In this document: piece after piece, positions 24,785 through 38,700 of the stretch | Position numbering within the stretch: position 1 is the stretch's first letter | Layout of the letters: every line of letters begins with the position of its first letter | Source: Calliopsis andreniformis | Taxonomy: Eukaryota; Arthropoda; Insecta; Hymenoptera; Andrenidae | DNA length: 64,000 bases | Reading direction: 5' to 3' | Assembly: GCF_051401765.1 (NCBI RefSeq) | Contig: NW_027480423.1 | Coordinates: 10,292,001 to 10,356,000 of the forward strand | Program-made: the position numbers and the translations under genes | The notes under the pieces: generated by a model | Told to the model about the DNA's origin: nothing | The model's input: the letters and a program-made list of their open reading frames with translations, nothing else | Database searches by the model: none

Positions 24785-25449
24785 AGCCTAGGTTGCCCGG
24801 AACGTAGAAATGACCATAACTATCACACTGGTTGCTATTATTCGTTTTATACGATGGAAAAGCTGTTGTATTTATATCGTACTTTATGCTTCTGGCGTTG
24901 ACTTCTAAGGCCCTCAACTATTCGATCTGGTGGAGCAACGCCCTAGAGTGAAGCCTAGGTTGCCCGGAACGTACAAATGACCATTACTTTCACACTGTTT
25001 GCAATTATTCATTTTATACGATGGAAATGCAGTTGTATTTATATTGCATTTTATTCTTCTGGCGTTGACTTTTAAGGCCGTAGCTATTAGATGTGGTGGA
25101 GCAACGCTCTAGAGTGTCGCATAGGTTGCCCGGAACGTAGAAATGACCATTACTTTCACGATGTATGCGAATATTCATTTTATACGATGGAAAAACTGTT
25201 GTACTTATATTGTATTTTATTCTTCTGGCGTTGAATTCTAAGTCCCTAGCTTTTCGATCTCGTGGAGCAACGCCCTAGAGTGAAACCTAGGTTACCCGGA
25301 ACGTAGAAATGACCAGTACTTTCACACTGGTTGCAGTTATTCCTGTTATACGATGGAAAAACTGTTGCACCTTTATTGTATTTTATGCTTCTGGCGTTGA
25401 CATCTAAGGCCCTAACTGTTTGATCTGGTGGAGCAACGCCCTAGGGTGA
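24785..25449 (+). repeat. 4-monomer tandem duplication (665 bp), copy 2
   Basis: Near-identical to 24120-24784. Differences seen include aactatcac versus aactttcac near 24817 and cacgatgtatgcg versus cacaatgtatgcg near 25157. The same four monomers occur singly at about 27.4, 30.9, 33.4, 37.7, 53.1 and 59.6 kb (with local changes), and three of the four at 40.2 kb. Confidence 0.85.
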
Positions 25450-25560
25450 AGCCTAGGTTGCCCGGAACGTAGAAATGACCATAACTGTGACACTGGTTGC
25501 TATTATTCGTTTTACACGATGGAAAAACTGTTATATTTATATTGTATTTTATGCTTCTGG

Positions 25561-26556
25561 CGTTAACTTCTTAGGCCCTAACTATTCGATCTGGTGGAAC
25601 AACACCCTAGAGTGAAGCCTAGGTTGCCTGGAACGTAGAAATGACCATCACTTTCACACGGGTTGCAATTATTCCTGTTATAGGATGGAAAGACTGTTGT
25701 ATTTTTATTGTATTTTATGCTTCACGCGTTGACTTCTGAGGCCGTAGCTATTCGATGTGGTGGATGAACGCCATAGAGTGAAGCCTAGGTTGCCCGGAAC
25801 GTAGAAATGTCCATATCTTTCACACTGTTTGCAATTATTACTTTTATACGATGGCAATGCTGTTGTATATTTATTGCATTTTATGCTTCGGGCATTGACT
25901 TCTAAGGACCTAACTATTCAATCTGTTGGAGCAACGCCATTGGGTGAAGCCTAGGTTGCCCGGAACGTAGAAATGACCATAACTTTCACACTGGTTGCAA
26001 TTATTCGTTTTATACGATGGAAAAGCTGTTGTATTTATATCGTATTTTATGCTTCTGGCGTTAACTTCTTAGGCCCTAACTATTCGATCTGGTGGAACAA
26101 CACCCTAGAGTGAAGCCTAGGTTGCCTGGAACGTAGAAATGACCATCACTTTCACACGGGTTGCAATTATTCCTGTTATAGGATGGAAAGACTGTTGTAT
26201 TTTTATTGTATTTTATGCTTCACGCGTTGACTTCTGAGGCCGTAGCTATTCGATGTGGTGGATGAACGCCATAGAGTGAAGCCTAGGTTGGCCGGAACGT
26301 AGAAATGTCCATATCTTTCACACTGTTTGCAATTATTACTTTTATACGATTGCAATGCTGTTGTATATTTATTGCATTTTATGCTTCGGGCATTGACTTC
26401 TAAGGACCTAACTATTCAATCTGTTGGAGCAACGCCATTGGGTGAAGCCTAGGTTGCCCGGAACGTAGAAATGACCATAACTTTCACACTGGTTGCAATT
26501 ATTCGTTTTATACGATGGAAAAGCTGTTGTATTTATATCGTATTTTATGCTTCTGG
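25561..26556 (+). repeat. 3-monomer tandem duplication (2 x 498 bp)
   Basis: The rare gttaacttcttaggcc start occurs at 25562 and 26060, 498 bp apart. Each unit has a monomer with aacaacaccctagag, gttgcctgg and cctgttatagg; a monomer with cacgcgttgacttctgagg and gtggatgaacgcc; and a monomer with cattgacttctaaggacc and gccattggg. The same doubled arrangement is at 40832-41827 and 60250-61245. Confidence 0.85.
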
Positions 26557-28969
26557 CGTTGACTTCTTAGGCCCTAACTATTCCATCTGGTGGAACAACG
26601 CCCTAGGGTGAAGCGTAGTTTGCCCGGAAAGCAGAAATGACCATAACTTTCACACTGGTAGCAATTATTCGTTGTATACGATGGAAAAACTGTTCTTTTT
26701 ATTTTATATTTTATGCTTCTGGCGTTGACTTCTATGGCCCTAGCTATTCGATTTGGTGGAGCAACGCCCTAGAGTGGAGCCTAGGTTGCCCGGTACGTAG
26801 AAATGACCATTACTTTCACACTGTTTGCAAATATACATTATATACGATGGAAAGTCTTGTATTTATGTTGAATTTTATGCTCCTGGCGTTGACTTCTTAG
26901 GCCCTAACTATTTGATATGGTGGAGCACCGCCCTAGCGTGAAGCCTAGGTTGCCCGGAACGTAGAAATGACCATTCATTTCACACTGGCAGCAATTATTC
27001 GTTTTATACGATGGAAAAACTGTTTTATTTATTTTGTATTTTATGCTTCGGCCGTTGACTTCTAAGGCCCTAACTATTCGACCTGGTGGAGCAACGCCCT
27101 AGAGTGAAGCCTAGGTTGCGCGGAACGTAGAAATGACCATAACTTTCACACTGGTAGCAATTATTCGTTTTATACGATGGAAGAACTGTTTCAATTATTT
27201 TGTATTTTATGCTTCGGGCGTTGACTTCTAAGGCCCTAACTATTCGATCTGGTGGAGCAACGCCCTAGATTGAAGCCTAGGTTGCCCGGAACGTAGAAAA
27301 GACCATAACTTTTACACTGGTAGCATTTATTCGTTTTATACAATGGAAAAACCGTTCTATTTATTTTGTATTTTATGCTTCTGGCGTTGACTTCTAAGGC
27401 CCTCAACTATTCGATCTGGTGGAGCAACGCCCTAGAGTGAAGCCTAGGTTGCCCGGAACGTACAAATGACCATTACTTTCACACTGTTTGCAATTATTCA
27501 TTTTATACGATGGAAATGCAGTTGTATTTATATTGCATTTTATTCTTCTGGCGTTGACTTTTAAGGCCGTAGCTATTAGATGTGGTGGAGCAACGCTCTA
27601 GAGTGTCGCATAGGTTGCCCGGAACGTAGAAATGACCATTACTTTCACAATGTATGCGAATATTCATTTTATACGATGGAAAAACTGTTGTACTTATATT
27701 GTATTTTATTCTTCTGGCGTTGAATTCTAAGTCCCTAGCTTTTCGATCTCGTGGAGCAACGCCCTAGAGTGAAGCCTAGGTTGCCCGGTACGACGATATG
27801 ACCATCACTTTCAAACTGGTTGCAATTATTCGTCTTATACGATGGAAAAGCTGTTGTATTTGTATTGTATTTTATGCTTCTGGCGTTGACTTCTTAGGCC
27901 CTAACTATTCCATCTGGTGGAACAACGCCATAGGGTGAAGCCTAGGTTGCCCGGAAAGTAGAAATAACCATAACTTTCACACTGGTAGCAATAATTCGTT
28001 GTATACGATGGAAAAACTGTTCTTTTTATTTTATATTTTATGCTTCTGGCGTTGACTTCTATGGCCCTAGCTATTCGATTTGGTGGAGCAACGCCCTAGA
28101 GTGGAGCCTAGGTTGCCCGGTACGTAGAAATGACCATTACTTTCACACTGTTTGCAAATATACATTATATACGATGGAAAGTCTGTTGTATTTATGTTGA
28201 ATTTTATGCTCCTGGCGTTGACTTCTTAGGCCCTAACTATTTGATCTGGTGGAGCACCGCCCTAGCGTGAAGCCTAGGTTGCCCGGAACGTAGAAATGAC
28301 CATTCATTTCACACTGGCAGCAATTATTCGTTTTATACGATGGAAAAACTGTTATATTTATTTTGTATTTTATGCTTCGGCCGTTGACTTCTAAGGCCCT
28401 AACTATTCGATCTGGTGGAACAACACCCTAGAGTGAAGCCTAGGTTGCCTGGAACGTAGAAATGACCATCACTTTCACACGGGTTGCAATTATTCCTGTT
28501 ATAGGATGGAAAGACTGTTGTATTTTTATTGTATTTTATGCTTCACGCGTTGACTTCTGAGGCCGTAGCTATTCGATGTGGTGGATGAACGCGATAGAGT
28601 GAAGCCTAGGTTGCCCGTAACGTAGAAATGTCCATATCTTTCACACTGTTTGCAATTATTACTTTTATACGATGGCAATGCTGTTGTATATTTATTGCAT
28701 TTTATGCTTCGGGCATTGACTTCTAAGGACCTAACTATTCAATCTGTTGGAGCAACGCCATTGGGTGAAGCCTAGGTTGCCCGGAACGTAGAAATGACCA
28801 TAACTTTAACACTGGTTGCAATTATTCGTTTTATACGATGGAAAAGCTGTTGTATTTATATCGTATTTTATGCTTCTGGCGTTGACTTCTTAGGCCCTAA
28901 CTATTCCATCTGGTGGAACAACTCCCTAGGGTGAAGCGTAGTTTGCCCGGAAAGTAGAAATGACCATAA
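26557..28969 (+). repeat. Satellite mosaic between tandem duplications
   Basis: Includes a gatggaaagtc monomer at 26846 with a two-base deletion (gtcttgtattt), sister monomers at 28173 and 29501 spaced 1328 bp, one set of the four-monomer block at about 27400-27770, and one three-monomer motif at about 28400-28880. The rare gatgaacgcgatagag plus ttgcccgtaacg pair near 28586 recurs only near 34232, 5646 bp away (34 monomers plus 2). The 87-codon frame at 26637-26900 results from the two-base deletion and is not a gene. Confidence 0.7.
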
Positions 28970-31900
28970 CTTTCACACTGGTAGCAATTATTCGTTTTAT
29001 ACGATGGAAAAACTGTTCTATTTATTTTGTATTTTATGCTTCGGGCGTTGACTTCGAAGGCCCTAACTATTCGATCAGGTGGAGCAACGCCCTAGAGTGA
29101 AGCCTAGGTTGCCCGGTACGACGAAATGACCATCACTTTCAAACTGGTTGCAATTATTCGTCTTATACGATGGAAAAGCTGTTGTATTTATATTGTATTT
29201 TATGCTTCTGGCGTTGACTTCTTAGGCCCTAACTATTCCATCTGGTGGAACAACGCCATAGGGTGAAGCCTAGGTTGCCCGGAAAGTAGAAATAACCATA
29301 ACTTTCACACTGGTAGCAATTATTCGTTGTATACGATGGAAAAACTGTTCTTTTTATTTTATATTTTATGCTTCTGGCGTTGACTTCTATGGCCCTAGCT
29401 ATTCGATTTGGTGGAGCAACGCCCTAGAGTGGAGCCTAGGTTGCCCGGTACGTAGAAATGACCATTACTTTCACACTGTTTGCAAATATACATTATATAA
29501 GATGGAAAGTCTGTTGTATTTATGTTGAATTTTATGCTCCTGGCGTTGACTTCTTAGGCCCTAACTATTTGATCTGGTGGAGCACCGCCCTAGCGTGAAG
29601 CCTAGGTTGCCCGGAACGTAGAAATGACCATTCATTTCACACTGGCAGCAATTATTCGTTTTATACGATGGAAAAACTGTTTTATTTATTTTGTATTTTA
29701 TGCTTCGGGCGTTGACTTCTAAGGCCCTAACTATTCGACCTGGTGGAGCAACGCCCTAGAGTGCAGCCTAGGTTGCGCGGAACGTAGAAATGACCATAAC
29801 TTTCACACTCGTAGCAATTATTCGTTTTATACGATGGAAGAACTGTTTCATTTATTTTGTATTTTATGCTTCGGGCGTTGACTTCTAAGGCCCTAACTAT
29901 TCGATCTGGTGGAGCAACGCCCTAGATTGAAGCCTAGGTTGCCCGGAACGTAGAAAAGACCATAACTTTTACACTGGTAGCACTTATTCGTTTTATACAA
30001 TGGAAAAACCGTTCTATTTATTTTGTATTTTATGCATAGGGCGTTGACTTCTAAGGCCCTAACTGTTTGATCTGGTGGAGAACGCCCTGGAGTGAAGCCT
30101 AGGTTGCCCGGAACGTACAAATGACCATAACTTTCACACTGGTTTCTATTATTCGTTTTATACGATGGAAAAACCGTTATATTTATATTGTATTTTATGC
30201 TTCTGGCGTTGACTTCTTAGGCCCGAACTATTCGATCTGGTGCAACAACGCCCTAGAGTGAAGCCTAGGTTGCCTGGAACGTAGAAATGACCATCACTTT
30301 CACACGGGTTGCAACTATTCCTGTTATAGGATGGAAAGACTGTTGTATTTTTATTGTATTTTATACTTCAGGCGTTGACTTCTGTGGCCGTAGCTATTCG
30401 ATGTGGTTGTAGAACGCCATAGAGTGAAGCCTAGGTTGCCCGGAAAGTAGAAATGACCATAAGTTTCATACTGGTTGCAATTATTCGTCTAATACGATGG
30501 AAAAACTGTTGTATTTATATTGTATTTTATGCTTCAGGCGTTCACTTCTTAGGCCCTAACTATTCGATCTGGTGGAACAACGCCCTAGGGTGAAGCCTAG
30601 GTTGCCCGGAACGTAGAAAAGACCATAACTTTTACACTGGTAGCATTTATTCGTTTTATACAATGGAAAAACCGTTCTATTTATTTTGTATTTTATGCTT
30701 CGGGCGTTGACTTCTAAGGCCCTAACTGTTTTGCTCTGTTGGAGCAACGCCCTGGAGTGAAGCCTAGGTTGCCCGGAACCTAGAAATGACCATAACTTTC
30801 ACACTGGTTGCTATTATTCGTTTTATACGATGGAAAAGCTGTTGTATTTATATCGTACTTTATGCTTCTGGCGTTGACTTCTAAGGCCATCAACTATTCG
30901 ATCTGGTGGAGCAACGCCCTAGAGTGAAGCCTAGGTTGCCCGGAACGTACAAATGACCATTACTTTCACACTGTTTGCAATTATTCAGTTTATACGATGG
31001 AAATGCAGTTGTACTTATATTGCATTTTATTCTTCTGGCGTTGACTTTTAAGGCCGTAGCTATTAGATGTGGTGGAGCAACGCTCTAGAGTGTCGCATAG
31101 GTTGCCCAGAACGTAGAAATGACCATTACTTTCACAATGTATGCGAATATTCATTTTATACGATGGAAAAACTGTTGTACTTGTATTGTATTTTATACTT
31201 CTGGCGTTGATTTCTAAGTCCCTAGCTTTTCGATCTCGTGGAGCAACGTCCTGGAGTGAAACCTAGGTTACCCGGAACGTAGAAATGACCAGTACTTTCA
31301 CACGGGTTGCAATTATTCCTGTTATAGGATAGAAAGACTGTTGTATTTTTATTGTATTTTATGCTTCACGCGTTGACTTCTGAGGCCGTAGCTATTCGAT
31401 GTGGTGGATGAACGCCATAGAGTGAAGCCTAGGTTGCCCGGAACGTAGAAATGTCCATATCTTTCACACTGTTTGCAATTATTCATTTTATACGATGGCA
31501 ATGCTGTTGTATATTTATTGCATTTTATGCTTCGGGCATTGACTTCTAAGGACCTAACAATTCAATCTGTTGGCGCAACGCCATTGGGTGAAGCCTAGGT
31601 TGCCCGGAACGTAGAAATGACCATAACTTTCACACTGGTTGCAATTATTCGTTTTATACGATGGAAAAGCTGTTGTATTTATATCGTATTTTATGATTCT
31701 GGCGTTGACTTCTTAGGCCCTAACTATTCCATCTGGTGGAACAACGCCCTAGGGTGAAGCGTAGGTTGCCCGGAAAGTAGAAATGACCATAACTTTCACA
31801 CTGGTAGCAATTATTCGTTTTATACGATGGAAAAACTGTTCTATTTATTTTGTATTTTATGCTTCGGGCGTTGACTTCTAAGGCCCTAACTATTCGATCA

Positions 31901-34900
31901 GGTGGAGCAACGCCCTAGAGTGAAGCATAGGTTGCCCGGTACGACGAAATGACCATCACTTTCAAACTGGTTGCAATTATTCGTCTTATACGATGGAAAA
32001 GCTGTTGTATTTATATCGTATTTTATGCTTCTGGCGTTGACTTCTTAGGCCCTAACTATTCCATCTGGTGGAACAACGCCATTGGGTGAAGCCTAGGTTG
32101 CCCGGAAAGTAGAAATAACCATAACTTTCACACTGGTTTCTATTATTCGTTTTATACGATGGAAAAACTGTTATATTTATATTGTATTTTATGCTTCTGG
32201 CGTTGACTTCTTAGGCCCGAACTATTCGATCTGGTGCAACAACGCCCTAGAGTGAAGCCTAGGTTACCTGGAACGTAGAAATGACCATAAGTTTCATACT
32301 GGTTGCAATTATTCGTTTTATACGATGGAAAACCTGTTGCATTTATATTGTATTTTATGCTTCAGGCGTTCGCTTCTTAGGCCCTCACTATTCGATCTGG
32401 TGGACCAACGCCCTAGGGTGAAGCCTAGGTTGCCCGGAACGTAGAAAAGACCATAACTTTTACACTGGTAGCATTTATTCGTTTTATACAATGGAAAAAC
32501 CGTTCTATTTATTTTGTATTTTATGCTTCGGGCGTTGACTTCTAAGGCCCTAACTGTTTGATCTGGTGGAGCAACGCCCTAGTGTGAAGCCCAGATTGCC
32601 CGGAACGTTGAAATGACCATAACTTTCACTCTGGTTGCTAATATTCGTTTTATACGATGGAAAAGCTGTTATATTTATATTGCATTTTATTCTTATGGTG
32701 TTGAATTCTAAGTCCCTAGCTATTCGATCTGGTGGAGCAACGCCCTAGAGTGAATCCTAGGTTACCCGGAACGTAGAAATGACCAGTACTTTCACACTGT
32801 TTGCAGTTATTCCTGTTATACGATGGAAAAACTGTTGCATCTTTATTGTATTTTATGCTTCTGGCGTTGACTTCTAAGGCCCTAACTGTTTGATCTGGTG
32901 GAGAACGCCCTGGAGTGAAGCCTAGGTTGCCCGGAACGTAGAAATGACCATAACTTTCACACTGGTTTCTATTATTCGTTTTATACGATGGAAAAACTGT
33001 TATATTTATATTGTATTTTATGCTTCTGGCGTTGACTTCTTAGGCCCGAACTATTCGATCTGGTGCAACAACGCCCTAGAGTGAAGCCTAGGTTGCCTGG
33101 AACGTAGAAAAGACCATCACTTTCACACGGGTTGCAACTATTCCTGTTATAGGATGGAAAGACTGTTGTATTTTTATTGTATTTTATACTTCAGGCGTTG
33201 ACTTCTGTGGCCGTAGCTATTCGATGTGGTGGTAGAACGCCATAGAGTGAAGCCTAGGCTGCCCGGAAAGTAGAAATGACCATAAGTTTCATACTGGTTG
33301 CAATTATTCGTTTTATGCGATGGAAAAACTGTTATATTTATATTGTATTTTATGCTTCTGGCGTTGACTTCTAAGGCCCTCAACTATTCGATCTGGTGGA
33401 GCAACGCCCTAGAGTGAAGCCTAGGTTGCCCGGAACGTACAAATGACCATTACTTTCACACTGTTTGCAATTATTCATTTTATACGATGGAAATGCAGTT
33501 GTATTTATATTGCATTTTATTCTTCTGGCGTTGACTTTTAAGGCCGTAGCTATTAGATGTGGTGGAGCAACGCTCTAGAGTCTCGCATAGGTTGCCCGGA
33601 ACGTAGAAATGACCATTACTTTCACAATGTATGCGAATATTCATTTTATACGATGGAAAAACTGTTGTACTTATATTGTATTTTATTCTTCTGGCGTTGA
33701 ATTCTAAGTCCCTAGCTTTTCGATCTCGTGGAGCAACGCCCTAGAGTGAAACCTAGGTTACCCGGAACGTAGAAATGACCAGTACTTTCACACTGGTTGC
33801 AGTTATTCCTGTTATACGATGGAAAAACTGTTGCACCTTTATTGTATTTTATGCTTCTGGCGTTGACATCTAAGGCCCTAACTGTTTGATCTGGTGGAGC
33901 AACGCCCTAGAGTGAAGCCTAGGTTGCCCGGAACGTAGAAATGACAATAACCTTCACACTGGTTGCTATTATTCGTTTTATACGATGGAAAAACTGTTAT
34001 ATTTATATTGTATTTTATGCTTCTGGCGTTAACTTCTTAGGCCCTAACTATTCGATCTGGTGGAACAACACCCTAGAGTGAAGCCTAGGTTGCCTGGAAC
34101 GTAGAAATGACCATCACTTTCACACGGGTTGCAATTATTCCTGTTATAGGATGGAAAGACTGTTGTATTTTTATTGTATTTTATGCTTCACGCGTTGACT
34201 TCTGAGGCCGTAGCTATTCGATGTGGTGGATGAACGCGATAGAGTGAAGCCTAGGTTGCCCGTAACGTAGAAATGTCCATATCTTTCACACTGTTTGCAA
34301 TTATTACTTTTATACGATGGCAATGCTGTTGTATATTTATTGCATTTTATGCTTCGGGCATTGACTTCTAAGGACCTAACTATTCAATCTGTTGGAGCAA
34401 CGCCATTGGGTGAAGCCTAGGTTGCCCGGAACGTAGAAATGACCATAACTTTAACACTGGTTGCAATTATTCGTTTTATACGATGGAAAAGCTGTTGTAT
34501 TTATATCGTATTTTATGCTTCTGGCGTTGACTTCTTAGGCCCTAACTATTCCATCTGGTGGAACAACTCCCTAGGGTGAAGCGTAGTTTGCCCGGAAAGT
34601 AGAAATGACCATAACTTTCACACTGGTAGCAATTATTCGTTTTATACGATGGAAAAACTGTTTTATTTATTTTGTATTTTATGCTTCGGGCGTTGACTTC
34701 TAAGGCCCTAACTATTCGACCTGGTGGAGCAACGCCCTAGAGTGCAGCCTAGGTTGCGCGGAACGTAGAAATGACCATAACTTTCACACTGGTAGCAATT
34801 ATTCGTTTTATACGATGGAAGAACTGTTTCAATTATTTTGTATTTTATGCTTCGGGCGTTGACTTCTAAGGCCCTAACTATTCGATCTGGTGGAGCAACG

Positions 34901-35775
34901 CCCTAGATTGAAGCCTAGGTTGCCCGGAACATAGAAAAGACCATAACTTTTACACTGGTAGCATTTATTCGTTTTATACAATGGAAAAACCGTTCTATTT
35001 ATTTTGTATTTTATGCTTCGGGCGTTGACTTCTAAGGCCCTAACTGTTTGATCTGGTGGAGAACGCCCTGGAGTGAAGCCTAGGTTGCCCGGAACGTAGA
35101 AATGACCATAACTTTCACACTGGTTTCTATTATTCGTTTTATACGATGGAAAAGCTGTTATATTTATATTGCATTTTATGCTTCTGGCGTTGACTTCTTA
35201 GGCCCGAACTATTCGATCTGGTGCAACAACGCCCTAGAGTGAAGCCTAGGTTGCCTGGAACGTAGAAATGACCATCACTTTCACACGGGTTGCAACTATT
35301 CCTGTTATAGGATGGAAAGACTGTTGTATTTTTATTGTATTTTATACTTCAGGCGTTGACTTCTGTGGCCGTAGCTATTCGATGTGGTGGTAGAACGCCA
35401 TAGAGTGAAGCCTAGGTTGCCCGGAAAGTAGAAATGACCATAAGTTTCATACTGGTTGCAATTATTCGTTTTATACGATGGAAAACCTGTTGCATTTATA
35501 TTGTATTTTATGCTTCAGGCGTTCACTTGTTAGGCCCTAACTATTCGATCTGGTGGAAGAACGCCCTAGGGTGAAGCCTAGGTTGTCCGGAACGTAGAAA
35601 TGACCATAACTTTTACACTGGTAGCTATTATTCGTTTTATACAATGGAAAAACTGTTCTATTTATTTTGCATTTTATGCTTCGGGCGTTTACTTCTAAGG
35701 CCCTAACTGATTGATCTGGAGGAGCAACGCCCTACTGTGAAGCCCAGATTGCCCGGAACGTTGAAATGACCATAA
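28970..35775 (+). repeat. 41-monomer higher-order repeat (6806 bp), copy 1
   Basis: Rare variants recur exactly 6806 bp (41 x 166) downstream. The gcatagggcgttgac tail with gtagcacttattc is near 30034 and 36840. The actgttttgctctg block is near 30725 and 37531. The cgtctaatacgatgg variant is near 30487 and 37293, and agcataggttgcccgg is near 31924. Matching covers about 28970-33325, and resumes for about 33430-34520 against 40236-41325. The stretch 34520-35775 does not follow copy 2 and holds monomers of the gaagaactgttt and cctactgtgaagccc kinds. No gene is present. Confidence 0.85.
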
Positions 35776-38700
35776 CTTTCACACTGGTAGCAATTATTCG
35801 TTTTATACGATGGAAAAACTGTTCTATTTATTTTGCATTTAATGCTTCGGGCGTTGACTTCTAAGGCCCTAACTATTCGATCAGGTGGAGCAACGCCCTA
35901 GAGTGAAGCCTAGGTTGCCCGGTACGACGAAATGACCATCACTTTCAAACTGGTTGCAATTATTCGTCTTATACGATGGAAAAGCTGTTGTATTTATATC
36001 GTATTTTATGCTTCTGGCGTTGACTTCTTAGGCCCTAACTATTCCATCTGGTGGAACAACGCCATAGGGTGAAGCCTAGGTTGCCCGGAAAGTAGAAATA
36101 ACCATAACTTTCACACTGGTAGCAATTATTCGTTTTATACGATGGAAAAACTGTTCTATTTATTTTATATTTTATGCTTCTGGCGTTGACTTCTAAGGCC
36201 CTAGCTATTCGATTTGGTGGAGCAACGCCCTAGAGTGGAGCCTAGGTTGCCCGGTACGTAGAAATGACCATTACTTTCACACTGTTTGCAAATATACATT
36301 ATATACGATGGATAGTCTGTTGTATTTATGTTGAATTTTATGCTCCTGGCGTTGACTTCTTAGGCCCTAACTATTTGATCTGGTGGAGCACCGCCCTAGC
36401 GTGAAGCCTAGGTTGCCCGGAACGTAGAAATGACCATTCATTTCACACTGGCAGCAATTATTCGTTTTATACGATGGCAAAGCTGTTTTATTTATTTTGT
36501 ATTTTATGCTTCGGGCGTTGACTTCTAAGGCCCTAACTATTCGATCTGGTGGAGCAACGCCCTAGAGTGAAGCCTAGGTTGCGCGGAACGTGGAAATGAC
36601 CATAACTTTCACACTGGTAGCAATTATTCGTTTTATACGATGGAAGAACTGTTTCATTTATTTTGTATTTTATGCTTCGGGCGTTGACTTCTAAGGCCCT
36701 AACTATTCGATCTGGTGGAGCAACGCCCTAGATTGAAGCCTAGGTTGCCCGGAACGTAGAAAAGACCATAACTTTTACACTGGTAGCACTTATTCGTTTT
36801 ATACAATGGAAAAACCGTTCTATTTATTTTGTATTTTATGCATAGGGCGTTGACTTCTAAGGCCCTAACTGTTTGATCTGGTGGAGAACGCCCTGGAGTG
36901 AAGCCTAGGTTGCCCGGAACGTACAAATGACCATAACTTTCACACTGGTTTCTATTATTCGTTTTATACGATGGAAAAACCGTTATATTTATATTGTATT
37001 TTATGCTTCTGGCGTTGACTTCTTAGGCCCGAACTATTCGATCTGGTGCAACAACGCCCTAGAGTGAAGCCTAGGTTGCCTGGAACGTAGAAATGACCAT
37101 CACTTTCACACGGGTTGCAACTATTCCTGTTATAGGATGGAAAGACTGTTGTATTTTTATTGTATTTTATACTTCAGGCGTTGACTTCTGTGGCCGTAGC
37201 TATTCGATGTGGTTGTAGAACGCCATAGAGTGAAGCCTAGGTTGCCCGGAATGTAGAAATGACCATAAGTTTCATACTGGTTGCAATTATTCGTCTAATA
37301 CGATGGAAAAACTGTTGTATTTATATTGTATTTTATGCTTCAGGCGTTCACTTCTTAGGCCCTAACTATTCGATCTGGTGGAACAACGCCCTAGGATGAA
37401 GCCTAGGTTGCCCGGAACGTAGAAAAGACCATAACTTTTACACTGGTAGCATTTATTCGTTTTATACAATGGAAAAACCGTTCTATTTATTTTGTATTTT
37501 ATGCTTCGGGCGTTGACTTCTAAGGCCCTAACTGTTTTGCTCTGGTGGAGCAACGCCCTGGAGTGAAGCCTAGGTTGCCCGGAACCTAGAAATGACCATA
37601 ACTTTCACACTGGTTGCTATTATTCGTTTTATACGATGGAAAAGCTGTTGTATTTATATCGTACTTTATGCTTCTGGCGTTGACTTCTAAGGCCATCAAC
37701 TATTCGATCTGGTGGAGCAACGCCCTAGAGTGAAGCCTAGGTTGCCCGGAACGTACAAATGACCATTACTTTCACACTGTTTGCAATTATTCATTTTATA
37801 CGATGGAAATGCAGTTGTACTTATATTGCATTTTATTCTTCTGGCGTTGACTTTTAAGGCCGTAGCTATTAGATGTGGTGGAGCAACGCTCTAGAGTGTC
37901 GCATAGGTTGCCCAGAACGTAGAAATGACCATTACTTTCACAATGTATGCGAATATTCATTTTATACGATGGAAAAACTGTTGTACTTATATTGTATTTT
38001 ATACTTCTGGCGTTGATTTCTAAGTCCCTAGCTTTTCGATCTCGTGGAGCAACGTCCTGGAGTGAAACCTAGGTTACCCGGAACGTAGAAATGACCAGTA
38101 CTTTCACACGGGTTGCAATTATTCCTGTTATAGGATAGAAAGACTGTTGTATTTTTATTGTATTTTATGCTTCACGCGTTGACTTCTGAGGCCGTAGCTA
38201 TTCGATGTGGTGGATGAACGCCATAGAGTGAAGCCTAGGTTGCCCGGAACGTAGAAATGTCCATATCTTTCACACTGTTTGCAATTATTCATTTTATACG
38301 ATGGCAATGCTGTTGTATATTTATTGCATTTTATGCTTCGGGCATTGACTTCTAAGGACCTAACAATTCAATCTGTTGGCGCAACGCCATTGGGTGAAGC
38401 CTAGGTTGCCCGGAACGTAGAAATGACCATAACTTTCACACTGGTTGCAATTATTCGTTTTATACGATGGAAAAGCTGTTGTATTTATATCGTATTTTAT
38501 GATTCTGGCGTTGACTTCTTAGGCCCCAACTATTCCATCTGGTGGAACAACGCCCTAGGGTGAAGCGTAGGTTGCCCGGAAAGTAGAAATGACCATAACT
38601 TTCACACTGGTAGCAATTATTCGTTTTATACGATGGAAAAACTGTTCTATTTATTTTGTATTTTATGCTTCGGGCGTTGACTTCTAAGGCCCTAACTATT

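Noticed and set aside
26637..26900. 87-codon open frame
   Set aside because: Produced by a two-base deletion in one gatggaaagtc monomer; sister monomers at 28173 and 29501 lack it.
29893..30120. Near-identical 75-codon minus-strand frames at 29893 and 36699
   Set aside because: They are copies within the 41-monomer repeat. Conservation is at DNA level across the whole 6.8 kb, not specific to a protein.
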